Origin: an uncultured Collinsella sp.
GTDB taxonomy: Bacteria > Actinomycetota > Coriobacteriia > Coriobacteriales > Coriobacteriaceae
Assembly (NCBI GenBank): GCA_900552735.1
Contig: USBA01000012.1
Span: 1-20,244 of the forward strand
Direction: 5' to 3'
Length of the DNA stretch: 20,244 nucleotides
The position numbers and the translations under genes were made by a program. Positions within the stretch are counted from its first letter, which is position 1. The number at the start of each line of letters is the position of its first letter. The notes under the pieces were generated by a model. That model ran no database searches and had not been told where the DNA came from. It saw only the letters and a program-made list of their open reading frames with translations. Below are positions 1 through 7,764 of this stretch, one piece after another.

Positions 1-261
1 GAGGTCCTGGTGCATGTTGGCGTCGATACCGTCAACATGAATGGCGACGGCTTCGAGGGCTTCGTCAAGGCTGACGACGTCGTGAAGGCCGGCCAGCCCA
101 TCCTCAAGATCGACCGCACCAAGATCGCTGCTGCCGGTTACAAGGACTGCGTCGTCGTGGCCGTGTCCAACACCGCCGAGTTTGCCGACGTCGAGCTTAC
201 CGTCGAGGCCGAGTCTGCCGTCGCCGCCGGTGACGCCATCGTTAAGGTCGTCCGCAAGTAG
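1..261 (+). CDS. PTS glucose-family IIA domain, C-terminal end (partial)
   Basis: The frame is open from base 1 and ends with TAG at 259-261, so only the last 86 residues are visible. The segment HVGVDTVNMNGDGF matches the HxGxDTVxLxGxGF motif of IIA(Glc)-type domains. The histidine there (residue 5 of the fragment) is equivalent to the phosphorylated His90 of E. coli IIAGlc. The following V-KAGQPILKID and VVVAVSNTAEF segments fit the end of the same beta-sandwich fold, and the protein stops at the usual end of the domain. In the phosphotransferase system this cytoplasmic domain passes phosphate from HPr to a IIB domain. The fragment cannot show whether it is a free IIA protein or the C-terminus of a IIBCA permease, so the sugar is unknown. 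Confidence 0.88.
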   Translation, partial: EVLVHVGVDTVNMNGDGFEGFVKADDVVKAGQPILKIDRTKIAAAGYKDCVVVAVSNTAEFADVELTVEAESAVAAGDAIVKVVRK

Positions 262-283
262 TCTGCGGCATCCAGAAGATGCA

Positions 284-318
284 CAAGGGTGGTCGGGTTG
301 TCCGGCCACCCTTTTTTA
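284..318 (+). terminator. Rho-independent terminator after the PTS gene
   Basis: A GC-rich hairpin (GGGTGGTCGG with CCGGCCACCC, one G-U pair, loop of about 4 nt) runs from about 287 to 311 and is followed directly by six Ts at 312-317. It lies 25 bp after the PTS stop codon. Confidence 0.9.
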
Positions 319-494
319 ATGGGCTAAGCAGGTGCGTTTTATTGCAGGGGGCTTGCTTCACGGGCCATTTGTTCGTCAAATTGAGCCGTCCGCGCTTTTG
401 CGACGTAGGGGTTTGGACGGAGCCGCTAATATGAACTTACTGTTACGACGTGCGCTGCGCGGGGAACGCGGTGCCGCTTGTTTGGAGGAATGTC

Positions 495-1052
495 ATGAAA
501 AAGAAGCTGCTGCTTGCGCCCTTGATGGCTGCCCTGGTCGCGTGCGTGGTTTTGCTTTCCGGCTGCGGAGGGCCTTCGGTGGAGGAGCTCATCACCAACG
601 ACCTTACGAGCCAGTTCGACGAGATCAAGAACGGCGGCGATGACTTCCTCTCCGGTCTGGAAAAGGCTTCGGGCGACGAGTTTGAGCAGCTGGGCATCGA
701 TCCCAAGGAGTACGCCAAGAGCTATCTCGAGGGTTTTGACTACAAGATCGGTGATGTGACGGTTGACGAGGACAAGGGTACTGCGACCGCCGAGGTCACC
801 ATCACCTGCAAGTCCATGAACAAAATCGTCGAAGATTTCGCCACCCAGTATCAGGAGAAGGTCGCCGCACTCGATACGACGCCTTCCGAGGACGACCTGT
901 ACAAGATGGCCGGTCAGGTGATGGTCGACGTGACCAAGGCCGCTAAGACCAAGGACACCAAGGTCACCTTTAAGTATTCCGCCAACGAGGATAACGAGTG
1001 GTCTGCCGACGATTCCGCAACCACCGAGATGATGAATGCGATGATGAGCTAG
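495..1052 (+). CDS. Small secreted lipoprotein of unknown function
   Basis: This 185-residue protein has a lipoprotein signal peptide: MKKK, a hydrophobic stretch, then the lipobox L21-S22-G23-C24 followed by Gly-Gly. It should be diacylated on Cys24 and anchored outside the membrane. The ATG at 495 is chosen because GGAGG lies 6 nt upstream (482-489 region) and the signal peptide starts there; an upstream in-frame ATG at 450 has neither. The mature part is acidic and mainly helical, with a central stretch (VTVDEDKGTATAEVTITC) that looks like beta strands of a small DUF4878/DUF5105-like lipoprotein fold. That family link is a guess. It appears monocistronic: a terminator lies upstream and a non-coding repeat region downstream. 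No catalytic motif is visible. Confidence 0.9.
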   Translation: MKKKLLLAPLMAALVACVVLLSGCGGPSVEELITNDLTSQFDEIKNGGDDFLSGLEKASGDEFEQLGIDPKEYAKSYLEGFDYKIGDVTVDEDKGTATAEVTITCKSMNKIVEDFATQYQEKVAALDTTPSEDDLYKMAGQVMVDVTKAAKTKDTKVTFKYSANEDNEWSADDSATTEMMNAMMS

Positions 1053-1070
1053 GGGATTACGCGGTAGTTC

Positions 1071-1098
1071 GTTACGGCGTTTTACCAAACGCCGTAAC
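1071..1098. repeat. Perfect 12-bp hairpin after the lipoprotein gene
   Basis: GTTACGGCGTTT and AAACGCCGTAAC form a perfect 12-bp stem around the loop TACC, 18 bp after the lipoprotein stop codon. No T-run follows on the plus strand, so it is not a textbook terminator. It may stabilise the 3' end, or terminate together with the larger palindrome that follows. Confidence 0.75.
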
Positions 1099-1111
1099 TG
1101 CTCGACGCTGC

Positions 1112-1210
1112 AAACCCGCCAGAGCGGCAATCTGCCTTTCAACTTCGGCGGCATGACCAGAAGGTCAATGCCGCCTTGTTTCAAGGCACCTTGCTCGCTC
1201 TGGCGGGTTT
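1112..1210. repeat. Long nested palindrome (~99 nt)
   Basis: The outer arms AAACCCGCCAGAGCG (1112-1126) and CGCTCTGGCGGGTTT (1196-1210) are exact reverse complements. Inside them, GCAATCTGCCTT (about 1127-1139) pairs with AAGGCACCTTGC (about 1183-1194) with two mismatches. The centre, GGCGGCATGACC and GGTCAATGCCGCC (about 1148-1174), pairs around an AGAA loop with one bulge. The whole segment can fold into one long imperfect hairpin. It lies between the plus-strand lipoprotein gene and the minus-strand HAD gene, so it may act as a bidirectional terminator. A non-coding RNA or a mobile palindromic element are alternatives. The rest of the non-coding stretch 1053-1378 holds only this, the hairpin at 1071 and the inverted repeat at 1325. 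Confidence 0.8.
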
Positions 1211-1324
1211 TCGCTGTCGTTGCCAAAACAGAGGCGTTCCCTTGGCTGGCTTAAAGTGGCGCTTGTACCCGTGGCGTTGCCATCGCTGCCGAAGGTGGCA
1301 GTCGGGGACATTTCTTTGTTGCGG

Positions 1325-1361
1325 GGGCAGCTAAAAGAGTTCCGTCCCACATTAGCTGCCC
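1325..1361. repeat. REP-like inverted repeat next to the HAD gene
   Basis: GGGCAGCTAA (1325-1334) and TTAGCTGCCC (1352-1361) are a perfect 10-bp inverted repeat around a 17-nt loop that contains GTTCCGTCCC. Just upstream, at about 1305-1320, lies GGGGACATTTC. The style resembles REP sequences associated with RAYT transposases, but no transposase is present here. It sits 18 bp beyond the stop codon of the minus-strand HAD gene and could also serve as its 3' hairpin. Confidence 0.55.
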
Positions 1362-1378
1362 GTGGGAGGGATGAGCGG

Positions 1379-2047
1379 TTACTCGCCCAGGATCAACGCT
1401 GCAAGCTCGTCTTGGGTGTCCACCACGTAGTCGGCGCCGGCGGCTTCCAGCTCTGCGCGGCCGCGGAAGCCCCAGCTGACGCCCGCGCTCTTAAGGCCGG
1501 CGTTGTGGCCGGTCAGGATATCGACATTGGAATCGCCCACATAGAGCGTGGTTGCCGGATCAGCACCCAGCTCCTCCATCACATGCAGCGTGACGGGTGC
1601 TTCGGGCTTAGGCGGAAACGCATCGACACGGCCCTGTACCAGCGCAAAGCGCTCGGAACCAAAATACTTTTCGATAAGCGGAGCCGCCGAGACGTGGTCC
1701 TTGTTAGTGAGCACGGCAAGCTGCACACCCGCGGCGCGCAGGCGGTCGAGCATCTCGATCGTGCCGGCATAGGGGGCGGTGTGGTCCTCCTTGTGCTCGC
1801 CGTAATAAGCCCTAAACTCGGCGAGCGTCTGCTCAAACATACGGCCGTCGCCTGCGTACTCGGCAGGCATAAAGCGCTCAACCAGCTTGAGCATGCCGTT
1901 TCCCACCTTGTAGCGGTACTCGTCAACGGCAAACGTGGGCCAGCCGTGCGTCTCGCAGGTATGGTTGCCGGCGGCCGCCAGGTCCTCGAGCGTGTTGAGG
2001 ATGGTGCCGTCCAGGTCAAAGATTACATGGGAAAAAGCTGCTGCCAT
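1379..2047 (-). CDS. HAD-superfamily hydrolase, phosphoglycolate phosphatase-like
   Basis: This 222-residue protein has all four HAD motifs: FDLDGTI with nucleophile Asp11 and acid/base Asp13, LTNK with Thr114, Lys147 in PPKP, and GDSNVD at 171-176 with Mg-binding Asp172 and Asp176. An alpha-helical cap lies between about residues 20 and 85, as in the Gph/PGMB group. Such enzymes hydrolyse phosphoglycolate or other small phosphoesters in the cytoplasm; the exact substrate cannot be read from sequence. The ATG at 2047 is chosen over the in-frame ATG at 2062 because GGGAG lies 5-6 nt before it. The gene follows hypE on the same strand with a 124-bp gap, so it may have its own promoter (TATTAT at 2088-2083). 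Confidence 0.9.
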   Translation of the reverse strand: MAAAFSHVIFDLDGTILNTLEDLAAAGNHTCETHGWPTFAVDEYRYKVGNGMLKLVERFMPAEYAGDGRMFEQTLAEFRAYYGEHKEDHTAPYAGTIEMLDRLRAAGVQLAVLTNKDHVSAAPLIEKYFGSERFALVQGRVDAFPPKPEAPVTLHVMEELGADPATTLYVGDSNVDILTGHNAGLKSAGVSWGFRGRAELEAAGADYVVDTQDELAALILGE

Positions 2048-2082
2048 GAAAGCTCCCGTCATTGGGTTTCAAAACGCACCTC

Positions 2083-2088
2083 ATAATA
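2083..2088 (-). promoter_or_regulatory. Possible -10 element for the HAD gene
   Basis: TATTAT on the minus strand lies about 35 bp before the start codon, in the 124-bp gap between hypE and the HAD gene. No convincing -35 box is seen at the right distance, so this is a weak call. Confidence 0.3.
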
Positions 2089-2171
2089 CTGGGCTTCCGC
2101 GTTGGGCGTGCTTGGAATCTGAACATCTTCAGGGATATCGGGTCACATCGCGCCGACCGTGCGGTTCCACC

Positions 2172-3206
2172 CTAGCAAATTCTCGGCAGCTGCTCTCCCA
2201 CGAGCATGTCGAGAATGCGGGTCGAGCCCCAGCCGGTGCGCACGCGCACGGCGGGACGGGCGCCCTCGGTAAGTGGCAACACGCGACCGATGATGGCGGC
2301 ATTCTCGCCGTAGCGCGCGGCGCGCATGGCGGTTAGCGCGGCATCGGCTTGCTCGGCCGGCACCACGGCAACCATCTTGCCCTCGTTTGCTACCTGCAGC
2401 ACATCGTAGCCGAGCATCTCGCAGGCGGCCTGCACGTCGGGACGCACGGGCACGGCATCCTCGTCAACCTCCATGGCAACACCGCTGGCCTGGGCAAACT
2501 CGTTGAGTGTGGACGCCAGGCCACCACGCGTGGGGTCGCGAAAGCAACGCGTGCCGGGTGCTGCGGCCAAAACGTCGGCAATCAGGTGGTTGAGCGGTGC
2601 GGCATCGCTTTTGATCGTGCTTGAAAACGCCAAGCCCTCGCGCTGGCTCATGATGGCGATACCGTGGTCGCCGAGTGTGCCCGACACCAGGATGGCATCG
2701 CCGGGCTGGCAGTTGGCACCGCTGAGCGCCACGCCCGCGGGCACTTCGCCCACGCCGGCGGTATTGATGTAGACGCCGTCGGCCCCGCCGCGCTCGACCA
2801 CCTTGGTGTCGCCGGTGATGATTTTGACGCCTGCCTCGCGCGCCGTCTCGGCCATGGTCTGCACAATCTGGCGCAGTTTATCCATGGGATAGCCCTCTTC
2901 GAGGATAAAGCCGCACGACAGGTAGCGCACGTTGGCGCCCGAGGTCGCGACATCGTTGACGGTTCCGCACACGGCAAGGCGGCCGATGTTGCCACCGGGG
3001 AAGAACTGCGGCGAGACTACAAAGCTGTCGGTCGACATAGCGACGCGCCCGCTCGCGGGCAGCGCGGCGACGCCGGCGTCGTTGCCTTCGAGCAGCTCGG
3101 GCGACCCAAAGGCATCCAAAAAGACCTCATCGATGATGCGTTTCATCATCTGACCGCCAGAGCCGTGGCCCAACAGGACGGTGCTATCGGTGATGCTATG
3201 GGACAT
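2172..3206 (-). CDS. hypE: Hydrogenase maturation protein HypE (carbamoyl dehydratase)
   Basis: This 344-residue protein belongs to the AIR-synthase/PurM-like family. HypE takes a carbamoyl group from HypF onto its C-terminal cysteine and dehydrates it with ATP to a thiocyanate, the source of the cyanide ligands of [NiFe] hydrogenase. The diagnostic C-terminal PRIC ends in Cys344. The N-terminal LLGHGSGG motif, GNDAGVAALP, the STDSFVVSPQFFPGGNIGRLAVCGT region and FRDPTRGGLA are all typical. The ATG at 3206 has GGAG 8 nt upstream; a TTG two codons earlier is too close to that site. It is the last hyp gene of the minus-strand cluster, 48 bp after hypD. Confidence 0.97.
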   Translation of the reverse strand: MSHSITDSTVLLGHGSGGQMMKRIIDEVFLDAFGSPELLEGNDAGVAALPASGRVAMSTDSFVVSPQFFPGGNIGRLAVCGTVNDVATSGANVRYLSCGFILEEGYPMDKLRQIVQTMAETAREAGVKIITGDTKVVERGGADGVYINTAGVGEVPAGVALSGANCQPGDAILVSGTLGDHGIAIMSQREGLAFSSTIKSDAAPLNHLIADVLAAAPGTRCFRDPTRGGLASTLNEFAQASGVAMEVDEDAVPVRPDVQAACEMLGYDVLQVANEGKMVAVVPAEQADAALTAMRAARYGENAAIIGRVLPLTEGARPAVRVRTGWGSTRILDMLVGEQLPRIC

Positions 3207-3254
3207 ATCCAAAACTCCAATCGTGGGTGGTGCCAGTGTGCGGGTGCGTTCGGG

Positions 3255-4367
3255 CTAGTCGCGATAACGGTAGTGTGCCGCGCAGCTGCCCTCGGAGCTC
3301 ACCATGCACGGTCCGACGGGGTGCTCGGGCGTGCAAGTGCGGCCAAAGAGCGGACAGCTGCTCGGCGTAATGGCCCCGCGCAGCACGTCGCCGCAGCGAC
3401 ACCCACGCGGCTCGACCGTCGCCTCAACGGGCACGTCAAAGCGAGCGCGGGCATCAAAGCGCGAGAACTCGGGGCGGATGGAAAGGCCCGAGTTAGTAAT
3501 CGGCCCCAGCCCGCGCCACGTGGTGTCGCATGGCTCAAACACCTGCTCGACCAGCTGGCGCGCTACGGGGTTGCCGTCTGCGTTGACGCCACGGCGGTAG
3601 GCGTTGTCAATCGCGGGCCTGTCCTCGACAACCATCTGGACCAGCATGCAGATGCCCTGCAGGATATCGACCGGTTCAAATCCCGTGACCACGCCCGGGG
3701 TATCGAACTCGTCGACCAAAAAGCCAAAGGGCGCCAAGCCCGTGATGGTGGCGACGTGGCCCGGCAGGATAAAGCCGTCGATGGCGGTCTCGGGGTCGTT
3801 GGCGATGGCGCGCAACGCCGGCGGCGTGGTCTTGTGGGCGCAATAGACCGAAAAGTTCAAAAGCCCGCGCGCATCTGCCTCCAGGATGGCGGCGGCGATG
3901 GTGGGCGTTGTGGTCTCAAAGCCCACACCCATAAAGATGACCGGGCGGTCGGGGTTTTGCTCGGCAACGTCGAGCGCGTCGAGCGGGGAGTAGACGATGC
4001 GGATGTCGCGCCCTGCCGCCTTTTGCGCGGCGAGCGAGGTGGACGATCCGGGCACGCGCATCATGTCGCCAAAGGTGGTGATGATGGCGCCGTCTATGTT
4101 GGCGAGCGCGATCGCGTGGTCGATGTCGCGGTTGGCGGTGACGCAGACGGGGCAGCCCGGGCCGCTCAGCAGCTTGAGCCCGGCCGGCATAATGGAGCGA
4201 AAGCCATAGCGCCCGATGCTCACGGTATGCGTGCCGCAGACTTCCATAAGGTTGATGGTGCGGTCGCCGACAAGCTCATGAATGCGCTCGATGAGCTCGC
4301 GAGCCAGCTTGGGATCGCGGAATGCCGAGAAATCGATACCGGAGCGCGCCGGCTGCTCGGGCGCCAC
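3255..4367 (-). CDS. hypD: Hydrogenase maturation protein HypD (Fe-S scaffold)
   Basis: This 370-residue protein has the usual HypD length. With HypC it carries the iron atom on which the cyanide and CO ligands are assembled. The conserved motifs are present: MEVCGTHT with Cys44, GPGCPVCVT with Cys72 and Cys75 (equivalent to E. coli Cys41, Cys69 and Cys72), GFETTTPT, LPGHVATI, and the C-terminal cysteine-rich region RGCRCGDVLRG, CPLFGRTC, GPCMVSSEG that holds the [4Fe-4S] cluster. Translation starts at GTG 4367. The G of this codon is the last base of the hypC stop TAG, and GGAGG lies 7 nt upstream, so hypC and hypD are translationally coupled. Confidence 0.98.
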   Translation of the reverse strand: MAPEQPARSGIDFSAFRDPKLARELIERIHELVGDRTINLMEVCGTHTVSIGRYGFRSIMPAGLKLLSGPGCPVCVTANRDIDHAIALANIDGAIITTFGDMMRVPGSSTSLAAQKAAGRDIRIVYSPLDALDVAEQNPDRPVIFMGVGFETTTPTIAAAILEADARGLLNFSVYCAHKTTPPALRAIANDPETAIDGFILPGHVATITGLAPFGFLVDEFDTPGVVTGFEPVDILQGICMLVQMVVEDRPAIDNAYRRGVNADGNPVARQLVEQVFEPCDTTWRGLGPITNSGLSIRPEFSRFDARARFDVPVEATVEPRGCRCGDVLRGAITPSSCPLFGRTCTPEHPVGPCMVSSEGSCAAHYRYRD

Positions 4368-4627
4368 TAGTAAGCCTCCGCCGGGTTGGTGGTCAGCTGG
4401 TCTTCTTCGACCAGCTCGGACATGGCATTAACAAGCTCGAGCGTTTCCTGTGCTTCCTGCTCGTCGACAATCTGGATGCCAAAGCCGGCGTGTACGAGAA
4501 TATAGTCGCCAACCTGCGCCGTCGGCACGAGTCTCAGCGACACGGGGCGCTCGATGCCCATCATGTCGACGGTGGCCTTGAGGTCGTCGTCGCGTTTGAC
4601 TACTTTGCCGGGAACGGCCAGGCACAT
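4367..4627 (-). CDS. hypC: Hydrogenase maturation chaperone HypC/HybG
   Basis: This 86-residue protein begins with the family signature MCLAVPGKV. Cys2, after removal of Met1, binds iron together with HypD and later contacts the hydrogenase large-subunit precursor. The second conserved motif, GDYILVHAGFGIQIVDEQEA, contains His46. The length is normal for HypC. AAGGGG lies 6 nt before the ATG. The gene overlaps hypD by one base. A 134-bp gap separates it from hypF upstream. Confidence 0.97.
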   Translation of the reverse strand: MCLAVPGKVVKRDDDLKATVDMMGIERPVSLRLVPTAQVGDYILVHAGFGIQIVDEQEAQETLELVNAMSELVEEDQLTTNPAEAY

Positions 4628-4761
4628 ATTGTTCCCCTTTTATACGCTTTGCGCTGGATAGGCGCTTGATAATCCATCAGTTGATGGTAGCGCTCACGGG
4701 GTTTGCGGGCAAACGCGTTACGCCTGTGAGACGGCTGGGCACAGCGGCGTGCGAGGGTGAG
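4628..4761 (-). other. hypF-hypC spacer with small hairpins
   Basis: This 134-bp stretch has no credible gene. It contains CCATCAGTTGATGG (4674-4687), which can form a short hairpin, and a nested structure at about 4693-4730 with inner stem GTTTG/CAAAC (4701-4714) and outer pairing CTCAC/GTGAG. No T-run follows, so these look like processing or attenuation structures inside the hyp transcript. Calling them functional is inference. Confidence 0.35.
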
Positions 4762-7221
4762 CTACTGCGATGCAATCTGCGCAAGACGAGCGCTTGCGAC
4801 TGCTGCCTGACCGTAGGCGATGCAGCCGTCGTTAACGGGCACGGTTTGGGGAACCAAGACCGTAAGGCCTGCGTCTTTAAGCTCGCGGGTGAGGAGCTGA
4901 AGCAAAAGTTGGTTCATGAACACGCCGCCCGAGAGCGAGACGGTGTCGAGGCCTTCACGGGCGCAGATCTCGCTTGCGATGTGGGTCGTAGCGTGCGTAA
5001 TGGCGATGTGAAACCCGAGGGCGAGCCTGTCGGCCGGCGCGCCTGCCTCGATTCCATTCCGAAGAGCTTCGATGAGCGGTTGGGGGCCCACGACGGGGGA
5101 GTCGTCGGCAGACGTGAATACGCCTGCATGATTGCCGTCGAGATGAACGGTCTTACCGCCGACCGCGCGCCAGGCGGCGGCCTCAAGCTCGATGGCGGGT
5201 TCACCCTCGTAGGTCGCCTGGCCGCAAATGCCCAGGATCGCTGCTGCGGCATCAAACAAGCGACCCATACTGCTGGTGCGCGGGCTGTTGATGCCACGTT
5301 CGATCATCGTTGCCGTCACGCTACGTGTTTGCTCGTCTAGGCCGCCCAAGAGTCGCTCGGCCCCCTGGTGTTCAAGCAGGCCGAGCTCGCTGAGCAGAGC
5401 AAAGGCGTTGCGGCGGGCGTCACGCACGGAGGCCGCCCCGCCGGGGAGTGCCCAAGTGCGCAAATGCGCGGCGCGCTCAAAGCCGCCAAGGCTGGCAACA
5501 AGAAACTCGCCGCCCCAAATGGTCCCATCGGTGCCGGCGCCGGTGCCGTCAAAGGCGATGCCAAGGACGCGCGCGTCGGTTGTAAGCTGGCCCGCGGCGA
5601 TAGCCTCGGCCATTACACTCGCGATATGCGCATGATGGTGCTGCACCTCAACGAGCGGCAGATTGCATTTTCGCGCCTGCTCGCGCGCCCACTGGCTCGA
5701 TAGATAGCTGGGGTGTAGATCGCAGGCCAAGGCGGCAGGCGCCAGGTCAAAGAGATTTTCCAGACGTGAGCGCGCGGCGCTCCAAGCATCGAAGGTCGCC
5801 CCGTTTTCGACATCGCCGATATGCTGCGACACAAAGCAGGCCACATGGCCGTCCGAGTTCATGCGCGTGAGTGCAATCGTGGCTTTTTGCTGCGGACCGC
5901 AGGCGAGCACGCAGGGCGTGGTGCCGTCGAGCGCCGGCAACGACAGCGGCTGCGGCGCATATCCGCGTGCGCGACGCACGGGCATGACGTCGCCGTCGAC
6001 CACGCGTACCACGGAGTCGTCGTAGCGCGACAGAATCGCGCGGTCGTTACCGAGCAGCGCATCGGCGATGCCGGCGGCAACAAGGTGCTCCCATGCAAGG
6101 GCATCGTCGGTCTCGATGGGCTCTTCGCTCAGGTTTCCGCTGGTCATGACGATTGCGTGCATACCGTGCGCTGCAGCCGCGGCGAGCAGCAAATGTTGAA
6201 GTGGGGTGTAGGGGAGCATGACGCCGAGCTCGGGTAAGTCGTGCGCGACAGACGGTGCCAGCTCAGGGGCGTCGGGGGAGCCGTGGCCGTCGTTGCCGGC
6301 TGCGCGACGACGAAGCAGTACGATGGGACGAACGCTGCCGGCCAGCAGGTCGCGCTCAACGTCATCGATGTGACACAGGCGCTCGGCGTCGGCAAGGCCG
6401 CGCACCATAACGGCAAGTGGCTTGTTGCTGCGACGCTTGCGACGGCGCAACTCGCACACCGCCTGTTCGTTGGCGGCGTCGCAGGCTAGGTGGAACCCAC
6501 CGAGACCCTTGATGGCGACGATGCCGCCGCCTGCCAGTAGCTCGACGCAGCGTTCGATGATGGCATCGCTGGCCTCGCGCGCGGAGCCGACGGCTGGTGT
6601 TGCGTCGACACCCGCTGGCACAACGTCGCGATTGGCTTCACGCCACGTAATATGCGGTCCGCAATCAAAGCAGGCATCGGGCTGCGCGTGAAACCGCCGA
6701 TCGAGTGGGTCGGCATACTCCGCGGCGCAGGTGGGGCACATGGGAAAGCGATCCATCGAGGTGGCCGCTCGGTCATAGGGCAGCGAGCGAATGATGGTAA
6801 AGCGCGGTCCGCAATTGGTGCAGTTGATAAAGGGATAGTGAAAGCGTCGGTCGGCGGGGTCGAACAGCTCACGCAGGCAGTCGTCGCACGTGGCGATGTC
6901 GGGCGAGATGAGCGTCGTGTGGGCGGTTTGATCCTGCGACGCCACAATGCGAAAGCCCTGCTCGTTAGCGGCGTCCCAGTCGCCGGGTGCTAGGTCCATA
7001 AGCTCGACATGCTCCACGCGAGACGCCGCAGGCGCATGCTCGGAAAGCGCGGCGATAAATTCGTCAAGCGACTCGCTTTGAGCGTGTGCCTCGATATGCA
7101 CGCCATCGCCCGCGTTGAGTACCCAGCCGCAAATGCCGTGCGCCATGGCCTCGCGATACACAAACGGTCGCATGCCGACGCCCTGCACAATGCCCGTTAC
7201 ATGGATATGCGCATGTCGCAT
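4762..7221 (-). CDS. hypF: Carbamoyltransferase HypF
   Basis: This 819-residue protein uses carbamoyl phosphate and ATP to form a carbamoyl adenylate and transfers the carbamoyl group to HypE. Domains in order: an acylphosphatase domain at about 1-90 (VQGVGMRPF with Arg18); two zinc-finger-like motifs, with Cys112/115 and Cys134/137 (CX2CX18CX2C) and then Cys162/165 and Cys184/187; a YrdC-like domain at about 190-390 (IVAIKGLGGFHLACDA, KRRSNKPLAVMV); and a Kae1-like carbamoyltransferase domain from about 400 (VQHHHAHIASVMAE, FDGTGAGTDGTIWGGEF, SLSGGVFMN). The start at 7221 is set by AAGGAGGG 4 nt upstream. An ATG five codons earlier (7236) would contain this ribosome site in its coding sequence. 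It follows nikR by 29 bp. Confidence 0.98.
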   Translation of the reverse strand: MRHAHIHVTGIVQGVGMRPFVYREAMAHGICGWVLNAGDGVHIEAHAQSESLDEFIAALSEHAPAASRVEHVELMDLAPGDWDAANEQGFRIVASQDQTAHTTLISPDIATCDDCLRELFDPADRRFHYPFINCTNCGPRFTIIRSLPYDRAATSMDRFPMCPTCAAEYADPLDRRFHAQPDACFDCGPHITWREANRDVVPAGVDATPAVGSAREASDAIIERCVELLAGGGIVAIKGLGGFHLACDAANEQAVCELRRRKRRSNKPLAVMVRGLADAERLCHIDDVERDLLAGSVRPIVLLRRRAAGNDGHGSPDAPELAPSVAHDLPELGVMLPYTPLQHLLLAAAAAHGMHAIVMTSGNLSEEPIETDDALAWEHLVAAGIADALLGNDRAILSRYDDSVVRVVDGDVMPVRRARGYAPQPLSLPALDGTTPCVLACGPQQKATIALTRMNSDGHVACFVSQHIGDVENGATFDAWSAARSRLENLFDLAPAALACDLHPSYLSSQWAREQARKCNLPLVEVQHHHAHIASVMAEAIAAGQLTTDARVLGIAFDGTGAGTDGTIWGGEFLVASLGGFERAAHLRTWALPGGAASVRDARRNAFALLSELGLLEHQGAERLLGGLDEQTRSVTATMIERGINSPRTSSMGRLFDAAAAILGICGQATYEGEPAIELEAAAWRAVGGKTVHLDGNHAGVFTSADDSPVVGPQPLIEALRNGIEAGAPADRLALGFHIAITHATTHIASEICAREGLDTVSLSGGVFMNQLLLQLLTRELKDAGLTVLVPQTVPVNDGCIAYGQAAVASARLAQIASQ

Positions 7222-7250
7222 GCGACCCTCCTTCATTGAAATGTGTGCCG

Positions 7251-7763
7251 TTACAGCCCCAGACTCTGCTTGGTGGCGGCGCAGGTGAGCTCGCCGTGTT
7301 TAACGCCGCGCAGGCCCAGCAGGCGGTCTGCCAGTTCGTAGACGCGCTCGCCGCGACCCTTAAGCGCCAGAATCTCCAAGCAGTTGTGATGGTCCAGGTG
7401 CACATGCATGGTCGATACAATCTCGTCGGTGTAGTCGTGCTGCACCTCGTCCAGGCGGCGCGTCAGATCGCCGGTGTGATGGTCGTAAATCATGGTGAGC
7501 GATCCGATGACCTGCTCGTCGGGCGTTCGCATCTGCTCCTTGGCAATCGAGGCGCGAATCAGGTCGCGTACAGCTTCGGAGCGGTTGGCCACGTCACCGC
7601 GGCGCGCGATTTGCTCGTCAAAGCGGCGCAGCAGGTCGTCTGGCGCGGTGACCGAAAAACGGACCAGCTCGGAGGCGGAGCCACTGCAACGGCAGCCCGC
7701 GTCGCCGGTCGGCCCGTGCGGATGCTCGTGTCCGTGATCGCAGGTGTGCTCGTGCTCGGTCAC
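7251..7763 (-). CDS. nikR: Nickel-responsive regulator NikR with His/Cys-rich N-terminal tail
   Basis: This 170-residue protein is a ribbon-helix-helix repressor fused to an ACT-like nickel-sensing domain. The DNA-binding part is at about 33-75 (LVRFSVTAPDDLLRRFD, NRSEAVRDLIR). The nickel site is intact: His109, His120, His122 and Cys128 correspond to E. coli His76, His87, His89 and Cys95, in MHVHLDHHNCLE. Usual NikR length is about 130-140. The extra ~30 residues at the N-terminus contain six histidines (4, 6, 10, 12, 14, 16) and three cysteines (8, 24, 26), suggesting extra metal binding. The start is GTG 7763, one base after the stop codon of the upstream 82-aa gene with no strong ribosome site, so translation is probably coupled. 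Its position just before hypF suggests nickel-dependent control of the hyp genes or of nickel uptake. Confidence 0.95.
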   Translation of the reverse strand: MTEHEHTCDHGHEHPHGPTGDAGCRCSGSASELVRFSVTAPDDLLRRFDEQIARRGDVANRSEAVRDLIRASIAKEQMRTPDEQVIGSLTMIYDHHTGDLTRRLDEVQHDYTDEIVSTMHVHLDHHNCLEILALKGRGERVYELADRLLGLRGVKHGELTCAATKQSLGL

Positions 7764-7764
7764 G

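Noticed and set aside
450..494. A longer start for the lipoprotein at ATG 450
   Set aside because: It would put 15 charged and polar residues before the signal peptide and has no ribosome site; GGAGG precedes the ATG at 495.
1220..2086. A 288-residue plus-strand frame opposite the HAD gene
   Set aside because: The opposite strand has all HAD motifs and a ribosome site; this frame has neither.
2664..4370. A 568-residue plus-strand frame opposite hypE and hypD
   Set aside because: It has no start signal and no domains, and it overlaps two certain genes on the other strand. It is a codon-bias shadow.
4639..4644. TATAAA just before hypC as an internal promoter
   Set aside because: It lies about 12 bp from the ATG, so a transcript from it would start inside or after the ribosome site. 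No -35 box is present.
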